A DNA stretch of 64,000 nt from positions 1,756,001 through 1,820,000 of the forward strand of contig WJXW01000012.1 in assembly GCA_015832175.1 (NCBI GenBank), read 5' to 3'. Numbering within the stretch: the stretch's first letter is position 1; each line of letters begins with the position of its first letter. Below the pieces are notes generated by a model. The model saw nothing but the letters and a program-made list of their open reading frames with translations, did not search any database and was not told the DNA's origin. The position numbers and the translations under genes were made by a program. This document shows positions 55,620 through 64,000 of the stretch, piece after piece. The DNA is from Paraphaeosphaeria minitans. Taxonomy: Eukaryota; Ascomycota; Dothideomycetes; Pleosporales; Didymosphaeriaceae.

Positions 55620-58600
55620 AAGGTTCAAGGTCCTGCAAGCGAACGTAGGGCGAATAAGCGAAGTGCAGCACAGCATTATGAACGATCACGATCTTGAAGA
55701 CTTCAGCCTACTTCTTATGTCAGAACCATATCTATTTCGTAACCAAGACGGAGAATACAGGGTAACCCCTCAATCTCACCCATACTGGACACCATTCCTC
55801 CCTGAGCACACGGAAGGGAGTCTACGACCTAGAGCGATGCTCTGGACACATAGAGATATTACAGCACGGCCGATATCGACCGAGTCCACCGATATAGCGG
55901 CACTCCTAATTGAACTAGAGACTGGACCTTTACTCGCCATTTCAGTTTATATCCCCGCCAAATCGGATTCGGAGGACAGCGAACTGAACAGCAGACTTGA
56001 CATAATTCGGAGGACAATTGACACCACTCGGCGGAATCATGATAAAAGAGTCGAAATACTCATTGCCGGGGACTTTAACAGGCACGACCAGTTCTGGGGC
56101 GGTGACTTGGTTGCAACCTCCCAGCGCCAAGGAGAAGGTGAACCCATCATCCAACTCATGTCGGAACTCGATCTCCAGTGTCCACTCCCCAGAGGGATCG
56201 AAACTTGGATCTCCTATAATGGGGAACACAGTTCGACAATCGACTTAATCCTGGTAACACAAGAACTCGCGTCGGAAATACAGCGATGCACTACAGACTC
56301 GATGGCGCATGGCTCCGATCACCTAGCTATCTGCACGGAGTTTGCCATCGATCTTACGCACGAGAAAGGGACACCAAGAAAACTCTGGAAGAAAGCGCGC
56401 TGGGACCCAATTAGGAAAGTCGTCGCAGGAGAGCTGGAGCGCCGATCCCAGCCGGACATCCCGGGAGACGTAGACAGTTACTGCCAGTTTGTCACAGAAT
56501 GCATAGCGCCAGCCATCGAAAAATATGTCCCAGTGGCCAGACCGTCACCATACGCGAAGAGATGGTGGACGGAAGACCTAACGGAACTAAGGAAACACTA
56601 CACGTATTGGCGTAACAAGGCTAGCGCATCTCGAAGAGCGAATACACCTGACCCAGGCCTCCAACAGATGGCGGTGACTTGTAGGAAAAGGTACCATGAC
56701 GCCATCAGAAACCAGAGGAAAACTCACTGGCAGGACTTTGTTGCCGAAGCCCGGAACATCTGGACCATAGCGCGGTACTTAGACCCAGCTCAGTGTGCGA
56801 CCTTTGCAAGAATTCCAGCCATCAAAACCTACGAAGGGGTGAGCACGTCTAATGGCGAGATCGCTAGATGCTTGTTAGAGGAATTCTTTAAGCCCCCGCC
56901 AGGAGTCACCGAGGAGCCGGAAGACGAGAGGCCGCGAGAGGCTTTACCAATGGAACCACTCTCGGAGGTTGAAGTACAAAGGGCGATATTCGCGTCCAAC
57001 CCATACAAGGCCCCGGGACGAGACGGCTTACCAGCCATCGTATGGCAGCAACTGTGGCCAGTCCTCAAACACCACATCGTAGCGCTATTCAAGTTATCAC
57101 TCGAAACGGCGACGCTTCCATCGGAGTGGAGAGTAGCAAAGATTGTACCCCTGCGAAAACCAAACAAACCGGACTACACGGTAGCCAAGGCATACCGACC
57201 CATCTCCCTTCTCGCGACCCTAGGAAAGAGCTTAGAAGCAGTAGTAGCTGAAAGGCTATCCTTCCTAGCGGAGGCACACCGCCTGCTTCCAAAGAGCCAC
57301 TTTGGAGCGAGGAAAGGCAGATCGACAACCCAAGCGTTGACTATACTCCAGGAAAGCATCTTCCAGGCCTGGAGGGATAAGAGGGTTCTAAGTCTGGTCA
57401 GTTTCGACGTAAAAGGCGCTTACAATGGGGTTAATATCGATGTCCTTGCGAAAAGACTAAGGAAGAGAGGAATCCCCAACGCATTGGTGGATTGGATAAC
57501 TTGCTTCTGCAGCCAGCGAAAAGCGTCGGTCGTAGTAAATGGCCATACCACTGAGACAGTCGATCTACCACAAGCGGGCTTACCTCAGGGTTCCCCACTC
57601 TCCCCGATCCTGTTTCTCTTCTTCAACGCAGATTTGGTTTCATCCAAAATAAACCGCAACAAAGGGGCGATAGCATTTATAGATGACTACACAGCGTGGG
57701 TCACCGGAGCGTCAGATGGAGAGAACACCAACCTATTACAAGAAACGGTAGTAGCAAAAGCAGAACAGTGGGCACGGAGTAGCGGCGCCACCTTCGAAGC
57801 TGATAAGACGGCCTTCATCCACTTCACGCGCAGGAACAACACAGTATCGAGCAGCCCACTCTTCGTCAATGAAGAAGCGATACGGCCACAAACAGAAGTA
57901 AAGATTCTAGGAGTAGTTTTCGACCAGAAACTCCGATTTAGCCAACACACGGCCAGAGCGGCTAAGAGAGGAATTAGGGCAGCGCTAGCACTGAAGCGAA
58001 TCAAAGGGATGACCGTAGGAACGGCGAGGCAACTTTTCACCTCAACCGTAACACCTACAGTCGATTACGCATCACCGATATGGTCCACAAGTCTGACAGG
58101 TCGTACAACTAAAATGCTAAACCAGATACAGCGTATCGGCACGCAAGCCATAATCGGAGCTTTCCGCACAGTGGCACTAATCAGGGCCGAGATGGAAGCA
58201 GGTATCGAGCAGCTCACGGCCCGCATGCACCGCCAGGAGTATAAATTCTGGGTCAAATGCCACACTCTTCCCGTAAACCATCCCTGGTGGAAAATACGTC
58301 GGGGAATAGATACCAAAAACAAGCGCTTCCCGTCGCCGCTCCAGCGCATCGCAATGCAACTCGATTCGGTCGACCTCACGGAGATGGAAAGAATCGATCC
58401 ATTCTGCATACCCCCTTGGCAACAAGGGATAGAAGCACAGATCCTCGAGGGAGAGGAAGCACAAAAATGGGCAGAAGACTCCGACGAGTTAAAAGTTTTT
58501 GTGGATGCCTCATACCGAGGACACAACGCAGGAGTAGGGGTCTATCATTCGGCCAGAAGAAGTGACAACTCGGTAGTCGAACACCGCGAGGCGGTAAAGA

Positions 58601-59442
58601 TCGGGAAGAACGCTGGATACACATCCACCCATGTCGAACTCACTGCGATTCAAGCCGCACTGGAACTCATTTCAGCAATATGGTCACCCGACACGATCGC
58701 CCGATTTGGCAACAAGGCCAGAGATCTCACGTATGTGATAGTGAGCGACAGTCAATCAGCGATCAGAGCAGTGTCGCGCCCCTCTCGCCAAAGTGGCCAG
58801 GCGGTGATCCGACTGATTGTAAACACCACAATGGAAATTAAAAGAAGGGGAGGCCCACATATCCGCCTCCAATGGGTCCCCGCTCACGCTATGGTAGTGG
58901 GAGACGAGATCGCAGATGAGCTGGCAAAGCAAGCAACGGAAGGGACCCTGGACCCTATTCCTGGGCTTACGTTGTCGGCAGCTCTCAAGAAGACTCTCTC
59001 ATGCATACCGAAGATAAAGCTCGAGAAACCGGTCGACATAGACACAGCACTTCCTGGAAAGCATACGAAAAGCATCTATGATCTACAAACCTACAAGAGA
59101 GCAGCAGTGCTATGCCAACTGCGCACAGGGAAATGCCGGTTAAACAGTTATCTAGCCAAGATAGGTGCTACCAATTCGGACAGATGCACCTGCCGGGGAC
59201 GCCAGCCGGAAACGGTACGCCATTTCGTGTTCGAATGCCCGCTGTGGAAAGAAGAACGCAAAACGCTCCAGGAAGTCGCAGGCAACAGATGGGGAGATCT
59301 ATCCTTCTTTCTAGGAGGTCGATCTGAACAGCGGCTTCCGTCCGGTGAGCTCTTGGATGGGAAAGCCGAATCCTGGAAACCAAATCTCGACGTAGTCAAC
59401 CAGACCATTGAATTTGCAATGGCCACCGGACGGTTATGCTAA
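55612..59442 (+). CDS. LINE ORF2: endonuclease, reverse transcriptase and RNase H
   Basis: Polyprotein of 1,276 residues. The N-terminal APE-like endonuclease shows QANVGR, SEPYLF, AGDFNRHD and GSDHLAICTEF. The reverse transcriptase spans residues about 480-760 with YRPISLLATLGK, GARKGRSTTQA, FDVKGAYNGV, LPQGSPLSPILF and the catalytic FIDDY box. An RNase H domain follows (VFVDASYRG, STHVELTAI, IVSDSQSAI, WVPAHAMVVGDEIADELAK). The C-terminus has a CxC...H...C zinc-knuckle-like motif (CTCRGRQPETVRHFVFEC). No stop or frameshift breaks the frame. Confidence 0.95.
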   Translation: MPRRFKVLQANVGRISEVQHSIMNDHDLEDFSLLLMSEPYLFRNQDGEYRVTPQSHPYWTPFLPEHTEGSLRPRAMLWTHRDITARPISTESTDIAALLIELETGPLLAISVYIPAKSDSEDSELNSRLDIIRRTIDTTRRNHDKRVEILIAGDFNRHDQFWGGDLVATSQRQGEGEPIIQLMSELDLQCPLPRGIETWISYNGEHSSTIDLILVTQELASEIQRCTTDSMAHGSDHLAICTEFAIDLTHEKGTPRKLWKKARWDPIRKVVAGELERRSQPDIPGDVDSYCQFVTECIAPAIEKYVPVARPSPYAKRWWTEDLTELRKHYTYWRNKASASRRANTPDPGLQQMAVTCRKRYHDAIRNQRKTHWQDFVAEARNIWTIARYLDPAQCATFARIPAIKTYEGVSTSNGEIARCLLEEFFKPPPGVTEEPEDERPREALPMEPLSEVEVQRAIFASNPYKAPGRDGLPAIVWQQLWPVLKHHIVALFKLSLETATLPSEWRVAKIVPLRKPNKPDYTVAKAYRPISLLATLGKSLEAVVAERLSFLAEAHRLLPKSHFGARKGRSTTQALTILQESIFQAWRDKRVLSLVSFDVKGAYNGVNIDVLAKRLRKRGIPNALVDWITCFCSQRKASVVVNGHTTETVDLPQAGLPQGSPLSPILFLFFNADLVSSKINRNKGAIAFIDDYTAWVTGASDGENTNLLQETVVAKAEQWARSSGATFEADKTAFIHFTRRNNTVSSSPLFVNEEAIRPQTEVKILGVVFDQKLRFSQHTARAAKRGIRAALALKRIKGMTVGTARQLFTSTVTPTVDYASPIWSTSLTGRTTKMLNQIQRIGTQAIIGAFRTVALIRAEMEAGIEQLTARMHRQEYKFWVKCHTLPVNHPWWKIRRGIDTKNKRFPSPLQRIAMQLDSVDLTEMERIDPFCIPPWQQGIEAQILEGEEAQKWAEDSDELKVFVDASYRGHNAGVGVYHSARRSDNSVVEHREAVKIGKNAGYTSTHVELTAIQAALELISAIWSPDTIARFGNKARDLTYVIVSDSQSAIRAVSRPSRQSGQAVIRLIVNTTMEIKRRGGPHIRLQWVPAHAMVVGDEIADELAKQATEGTLDPIPGLTLSAALKKTLSCIPKIKLEKPVDIDTALPGKHTKSIYDLQTYKRAAVLCQLRTGKCRLNSYLAKIGATNSDRCTCRGRQPETVRHFVFECPLWKEERKTLQEVAGNRWGDLSFFLGGRSEQRLPSGELLDGKAESWKPNLDVVNQTIEFAMATGRLC

Positions 59443-59750
59443 CCATAAACTCTGACCTTAGACATTCCCCAGGATACTCCCACAATATCTCCCGTTTGGA
59501 CTCGAAGTCGACTGGCCGGTAACAAGAAAGCCGACGACCGGGAAATTGCTCTCGGAGGCGCAGTGCAGGTAGGGGTAAGGAGGATCTCTGGGTGGACACC
59601 TAGTGTTGGCAACAGTTGATACAGGAAGGTGAGGACGAAGCGCGTCGGGCTTAGAATGAAACGGGGACTCGACGGAATTTCATTGGCCGGAAGAGACAGA
59701 AGTAGTTTAGGCAGCCTACGGGCCGAAAGGCACCCGAGTGGCGTAAGAAT

Positions 59751-59775
59751 AAACCAAACCAAACCAAACCAAACC
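59751..59775 (+). repeat. LINE 3' tail, (AAACC)5
   Basis: Five perfect AAACC units end the element in place of a plain poly(A) tail. The last base overlaps the right target-site duplication. Confidence 0.9.
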
Positions 59776-59787
59776 ACCGTAGCCGGC
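59775..59787. repeat. 13-bp target-site duplication (right copy) of the LINE
   Basis: Exact repeat of CACCGTAGCCGGC at 54043-54055. The DNA after it reads as an open frame with C-biased codons ending in TGA at about 59848-59850 (LQQHTIANIMHIVGNEYETS). Confidence 0.9.
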
Positions 59788-60777
59788 CTCCAACAGCACA
59801 CCATCGCCAACATCATGCACATTGTCGGCAACGAATACGAGACGTCTTGAGTGCGACTGTGCGATTTACAGCGGGTGAGTCTGCAATTCACATTGGACAG
59901 AGTGTAGTGCACGTTCCGCTTATAGAAACCTTATGGAATAGCAGTGCAGATTACCGCAGGTAAGCATAAGATTTACACTGGGAAGAACGTAGTGCACTTT
60001 CCGCTTATAGAAACCTGGTAGAGTAGTAGTGCAAACTATAGCAGGTGAGTATAAGATCCTCCATTAAAAAGAACGTAGTACACGTTCCGCTTATAGAAAC
60101 CTTGTTAATTAGCAGTGCAGTTGAGCATAAGATCTACACCAGGAAGGACGTAGTGCACCTTCCGTACACAGAAACCTTGATGATTGGTCTCATTGAGACA
60201 GGGCCGTGCTATCCAATACCTAAGACAAGCATTCGACAAAAACCGATCCGTGATATCGTGCGGCAGCAATGCTCTGAATAGCATGTGAGATCACCTCGAT
60301 TTCCGAATTCACTTCGCCCAAAGCACTGTACCCTGTACTTTTTTGACTTGGAAAAGCTTTCGAGAGTTGTCTACGCATTCAGTTTTGCGATTGATGTGGA
60401 CCTTGCGTTTGTCTGACTCTATAACAACCATGCGGAAGCCGGGTCATCTGCAGACGCAGCGTTGCATGTCGGGCGCTGCATTCAATTTCCCAACTTGTCT
60501 TGTAGAGTCATACGTACAACGCCGTTTGATTTGGCCAGGTGCGCCTGTGCGAGGGAAGAACCCTCATTTCCTTTCTTTGGTACGAGACTCGCAAATCGTT
60601 TGTATGCACGGCTACGTACAGATATGTAGACATGCTCACGCCACTTCGTTTCTCCCTTATCTCCTCACATACTTTTTTCCAGTCCAGGTCCCACCACGAA
60701 TTCATTGATTATTTTTGGAACTACAGTAGTTACTTGCTGAGTATTCGGTCCCGACTACTCACAAGTTTCAACACACC
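59788..60777. other. Right flank of the LINE with an 85-bp tandem repeat
   Basis: After a 63-bp open stretch the sequence holds the tandem repeat at about 59855-60185, then the promoter of the M43 protease gene. No complete gene was found. Confidence 0.6.
59855..60185. repeat. 85-bp tandem repeat, four copies
   Basis: The marker GTAGT(G/A)CAC recurs at 59904, 59989, 60075 and 60150, giving periods of 85, 86 and 75. Shared blocks are GTAGTGCAC(G/T)TTCCGCTTAT then AGAAACCT, AGCAGTGCA and GCATAAGAT. The last copy has lost about 10 bp. The first three copies each contain a consensus-like 5' splice site (GTGAGT or GTAAGC). Confidence 0.9.
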
Positions 60778-61856
60778 ATGAGGGTCTTCTCAGTTCTCCG
60801 CTCACTTCTCGGTGCAGTGTCTGCGGCTGCGCTTCCGCACTTCATTCGCGGCGATCCAACTGGAGCAACGTGCGGCACCACCATCCCGGATGGCTTCGGG
60901 GAAATGAGTCGCGGCCTGGCCACCATGGAACTGGCCGGCGACTTCACTGTGAATGACTTTGCCAACGTCACTGTCAACGTCTACTTCCACGTAGTCGCTG
61001 CCGTTGAGGAGAGCCTTGACCCTGCGGCCGGATACATCTCTGTACGTAGTTCAATGCGATATCTTGCGTGGGAAAATTAGCCAAGTATTCAGGTTGCACG
61101 AATCCAGAAGGCATTCAGATACATCAACGATCGATTTCGGCCTCACGGTTTCGAGTTCGTCGTCAGGGAGATCGACTATACTTACGGCGTTGAGTTCTCC
61201 GATCACACGGATCCGAACTTCGACTTCGAGGTGCTGGGCCTCCACACCCGAAATGGCGATCTCCTGGACCTGAACATTTGGACTGCCACAAAGCTAGAAG
61301 GGGCGGCTGGAGGCGTACGTTCCCATCCTCCATCCTGCACACTGATTTCGCGCACGCTAATTAGACGAAGTACTGCATCTTCCCCCTCGAAGGTATGACG
61401 CTGGGCGCCGGCGAGGGCTGTGTCTTGAAGTACGACGACTTCCCGCCGTTCAACCGCGGAGAGGCCACCGTGCACGAATTGGGGCACTGGCTGGGACTGG
61501 GGCACACATTCCAGGAGGGCGTCAACGGGGCCGCGCCGTCCTGTGATGACCCCGACGGTGACTGGGTTGCGGATACCCCGATCCACCTCATCCATCCTGC
61601 TGACAAAGACGACGAATTCTTCAACTGCCTTCCCATCAATACTTGTCCGAACAAGGAGGTAAACGTGCACATCTTTGCCTGTGTGGGGAGCGAACTGACA
61701 ATGAGGGTGCAGGGCTCGGATCCGATCAGCAATCCTATGAACTACATTTGGCCCAAGTGCCAGAGTGGGTTCACGCAGGGCCAGGGCGTGCGGATGCACA
61801 ACACGTGGGAAAATGTTAGGAAGGTGGCGAATCGGAACTTGAGGCAGACACGCTGA
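60778..61856 (+). CDS. Secreted M43B (pappalysin-like) metalloprotease
   Basis: Extracellular zinc metalloprotease of family M43. Four exons: 60778-61041, 61093-61314, 61365-61658 and 61713-61856, giving 307 residues. A signal peptide (MRVFSVLRSLLGAVSAAALP) precedes a short pro-region. VTVNVYFHVV and the middle LNIWTATKLEG strand are family-typical. The zinc site HELGHWLGLGHTF is complete, with a Met-turn-like NPMNYIW after the last intron. Cysteines cluster in the catalytic half. The last intron (61659-61712) is 54 nt, in frame and without a stop, so retention would still give a protein. Related secreted enzymes act in nutrition or virulence of plant pathogens. Confidence 0.92.
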
Positions 61857-62050
61857 ATAGAGCTAACAGGCGGACCGGCTCAAAGGTAGAATAGATCTGG
61901 TGGTCATTATATCCTTGGGAAATCGCGGTAACATATCTAGCGCATCTCTTGGATATATATTGCTGCACCAGGGTCTATCACGGGACATCATTTTCAATCA
62001 GAATCTCTTCCATAAACTAATTCATGGCTTGTTCAATCCACATGGACAGA

Positions 62051-62897
62051 CTACCACACCGTAGGGTTGCCAGCCTCCACATACGGCGCAATAGGCGTAG
62101 TCCCGTTCAATTTCAACTTGATTGCCTGCGCAAAAGCCTGTGCCGAAAGGTCAGCCCCAGCCGGACTTGTGTGTGTGTGGTCCTTGGGGTAGAGCGCATT
62201 CGTTCCCGCATTGCCCAACTTCCTATACGCATTGAGTACAGCCTGGAAATGGTCGACGAAAGACGCCCCGCTCCCAACCTCCTTTCCTGCTTGCGCAGCA
62301 TATGCAACGAATCTCGGCGCCGATGTGCTGAACGAACCACCCTCCCACAGGTTGTTGGGCGTCTGGCTGCTGACCACCACAGTCGCGCCTTTGGCGATAT
62401 ATGTCTTTGCGGCGGCTTTGACGTAGTGGCCGAAGGTGTACACGGTCGACCCGTCTTTTCCCGATGTGCAGGTTTCCTCGCCGGTACCGGGACAGTCGCT
62501 ACGACCGTTGTCCGAAGCCGAATTCGGCGAGCCGCCGTCGTTGTGACCGAACTCGATGACGACGATGTCGCCCGACTTCACGAGGTTTGCTATCTCGGTG
62601 AAGCGACCTTCGTTGGAGTAGCTGCGGGCTGAGCGGCCTCCGATGGCTTTGTTGACGACAGGAACGGTGACATATCTGCTCAGGTATGGGCCCCAGCCTG
62701 CATCAAGTTAGCTAGAAGTGCGTAAGTAAAGGGAAAGGTGATTTACCGTCAGTGGAACCGTCGTTGGCACCGCTCTTCGCCATGGTACTATCACCAGCAA
62801 GGTAGATTGTTGGCGTCGCTCTCTTCTCCATCACAGGTATGGCAAGCGCTGTGAGCGCGAATGAAGCTGCGACGCATAGCTCCGAGGTGAACTTCAT
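62051..62897 (-). CDS. Rhamnogalacturonan acetylesterase (CE12, GDSL/SGNH)
   Basis: Secreted esterase that removes acetyl groups from rhamnogalacturonan I of pectin. Two exons (62897-62747, 62697-62051) give 265 residues. The signal peptide is KFTSELCVAASFALTALAIP. Block I IYLAGDSTMAKSG has the nucleophile Ser, Gly is in IGGRSARSY, block III has Asn in FGHNDGG, and the catalytic Asp-x-x-His occurs in KDHTHTSPAGA. This is the full SGNH set of family CE12. Intron 62698-62746 has a GTAAAT donor and CTAAC branch. It converges on the M43 protease gene with about 190 bp between stops. Both fit plant-tissue degradation. Confidence 0.94.
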
Positions 62898-64000
62898 CTT
62901 GCGAATATTGGAATCAAAAACTTAGAAGTTATGTCCGGGATCCTGTGGATATTTGGCTGGTACCATGCTTACAGGTTCCAGGTCTACAGTATATATAGGA
63001 GCTCATCGCAGTCATCGTGATATTGCGTTTTCGCGCTAGCATCAATGTGCATCGGTTCAGGGAAGGAAAAATATGGAGATGCCGGCAGGAAAAGCCATCC
63101 ATCCCTGTTGGGCCATATAAATCCCGGCACGTCAAATACGGGCATGCGTCTCCAATTACGGGAGTTCCTTCCTCTCTATGCCGGAACAGTTAACATGGAG
63201 CTGGCAACTCTTTCGGAAAAACCTCTAGCTTGAGTATCACCTGGTCCTCTCTTCAAATTTCCACGAAGTCACCCTTCGGCCTATATGGACTGTTAATGGA
63301 GGCGTGAGAGCGAAGGTTGCCGTAACCTCTTCATCAGCCAGGCGCGCAAGCTGCTCGTATCCCATTTGAAGCCTGCAGGGAAATGAGCAACTTCGGTGCT
63401 CATTATCCCGCGAGGATAACGTTATGAACAAGATGCGCCACGTGTTATATGTGGGTTTAGAATAAAGTGCTGGAGAATTGACGCTAGTCAGCTGCACCCC
63501 AGAATCGTCTTAATGCCCGATTCATCTCCGCTAACTAAACGCAATCCACCGTTAGGACACCCAGCTGTGCCTAAAGTCATCGTGCTCGTTGTTTCTTTGT
63601 GGCAACGCATACTTGGGGATCTAGGTATTTAAAGGTAGTGAACATGTTCACATGTCCTCCGGATCGATTCTTGCATCTACAGTACTGCAAGTAACTAATG
63701 CCAAGGAGCTGCATCTCACTCAAAATTATCTATAGATTCGTGTAGATTCTTAGAGCCATTACGATGCTTGTATTACAAATTACTTTTTTGCGGCGACATG
63801 ATTCATCATGAAGATGATTCACCGATAGGACCAACTACCCAAACGAGCTACCTCAGGCCAAACCTAGAGTTAAAAATGTTAATAAATCACAGAAAGCCCC
63901 AGTTCTTACTAGAGAGCGACTGCAGGTCCTGTTAGTCTACAGTACAACTACAGGGAATGCTCTACCACCTTGTTGCACTCCTCCACGTACTCTACGTAAC
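62898..64000. other. 1.1-kb AT-rich end of window, no gene
   Basis: Upstream region of the acetylesterase. Only short ORFs without features were seen, and no repeat ends or RNA gene. Confidence 0.55.

Larger units (their letters stand above)
54056..59774 (+). mobile_element. Complete Tad1/I-type LINE retrotransposon
   Basis: A 5.7-kb non-LTR retrotransposon with a 109-bp 5' leader, ORF1 (54165-55619), ORF2 (55612-59442), a 3' UTR and a tail of (AAACC)5 at 59751-59775. It is bounded by a perfect 13-bp target-site duplication. Both ORFs are uninterrupted and all catalytic motifs are present, so it looks recent and possibly active. The combination of APE endonuclease, reverse transcriptase and RNase H, with gag-like ORF1, places it in the I superfamily, most likely the Tad1 clade common in ascomycetes. 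Confidence 0.93.

Overview
The window is nuclear DNA of a filamentous ascomycete (Pezizomycotina). Most genes carry short GT-AG introns of about 46-110 nt with CTAAC or CTGAC branch points. The families are typical of that group: a Goodbye-NACHT NLR-like protein, an HSP9/HSP12 heat-shock protein, a Fig1 membrane protein, an ApsB/Mto1 microtubule-organising protein, a fungal class II-type peroxidase and a Tad1/I-like LINE. Secreted pectin- and protein-degrading enzymes and small cysteine-rich secreted proteins suggest a plant-associated or saprotrophic lifestyle. The class could be Dothideomycetes, but I cannot prove it. All exon borders were read by eye from splice signals, reading frame and family conservation.

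Layout. 0-5.6 kb: the 3'-truncated NLR-like gene and an HSP9/12 gene, both on the minus strand, separated by 1.4 kb. 5.6-8 kb: gene-free DNA with two kinds of short repeat. 8-25.4 kb: a conserved housekeeping block with FIG1-like, cytosolic serine hydroxymethyltransferase, an intron-containing tRNA-Ser(UGA), a LACTB2-like metallo-beta-lactamase divergent from the EFM5 lysine methyltransferase, a 2EXR/F-box-like gene, a frameshifted Myb-like repeat gene, apsB and the ecdysoneless/SGT1 homologue. 25.4-29 kb is mostly empty. 29.1-35.7 kb: a compact five-gene metabolic cluster (type B carboxylesterase, SDR, carboxymuconolactone-decarboxylase-like protein, cytochrome P450, alpha/beta hydrolase) in alternating convergent and divergent order.

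35.7-48.4 kb is a sparser, partly AT-rich accessory region. It holds an acidic low-complexity protein, an 8-cysteine secreted protein, a 65-residue spliced ORF, a small conserved mitochondrial protein, a hexokinase-like relic, a secreted peroxidase and a 365-bp hAT-type MITE with a perfect 8-bp target-site duplication. 48.4-53.3 kb: a second 8-cysteine secreted protein, WSS1 and adenylosuccinate synthetase. 54.06-59.77 kb: an apparently intact LINE with both ORFs, a short-repeat tail and a perfect 13-bp target-site duplication, followed by an 85-bp tandem repeat. 60.8-62.9 kb: an M43 pappalysin-like metalloprotease and a rhamnogalacturonan acetylesterase.

The items most worth following up are the five-gene cluster with its promoter inverted repeat, the hAT MITE, the three TTATCGATAA palindromes exactly 21 bp apart in the LACTB2-like/EFM5 promoter, the A6 frameshift in the Myb-repeat gene, and the LINE insertion site inside a duplicated segment.
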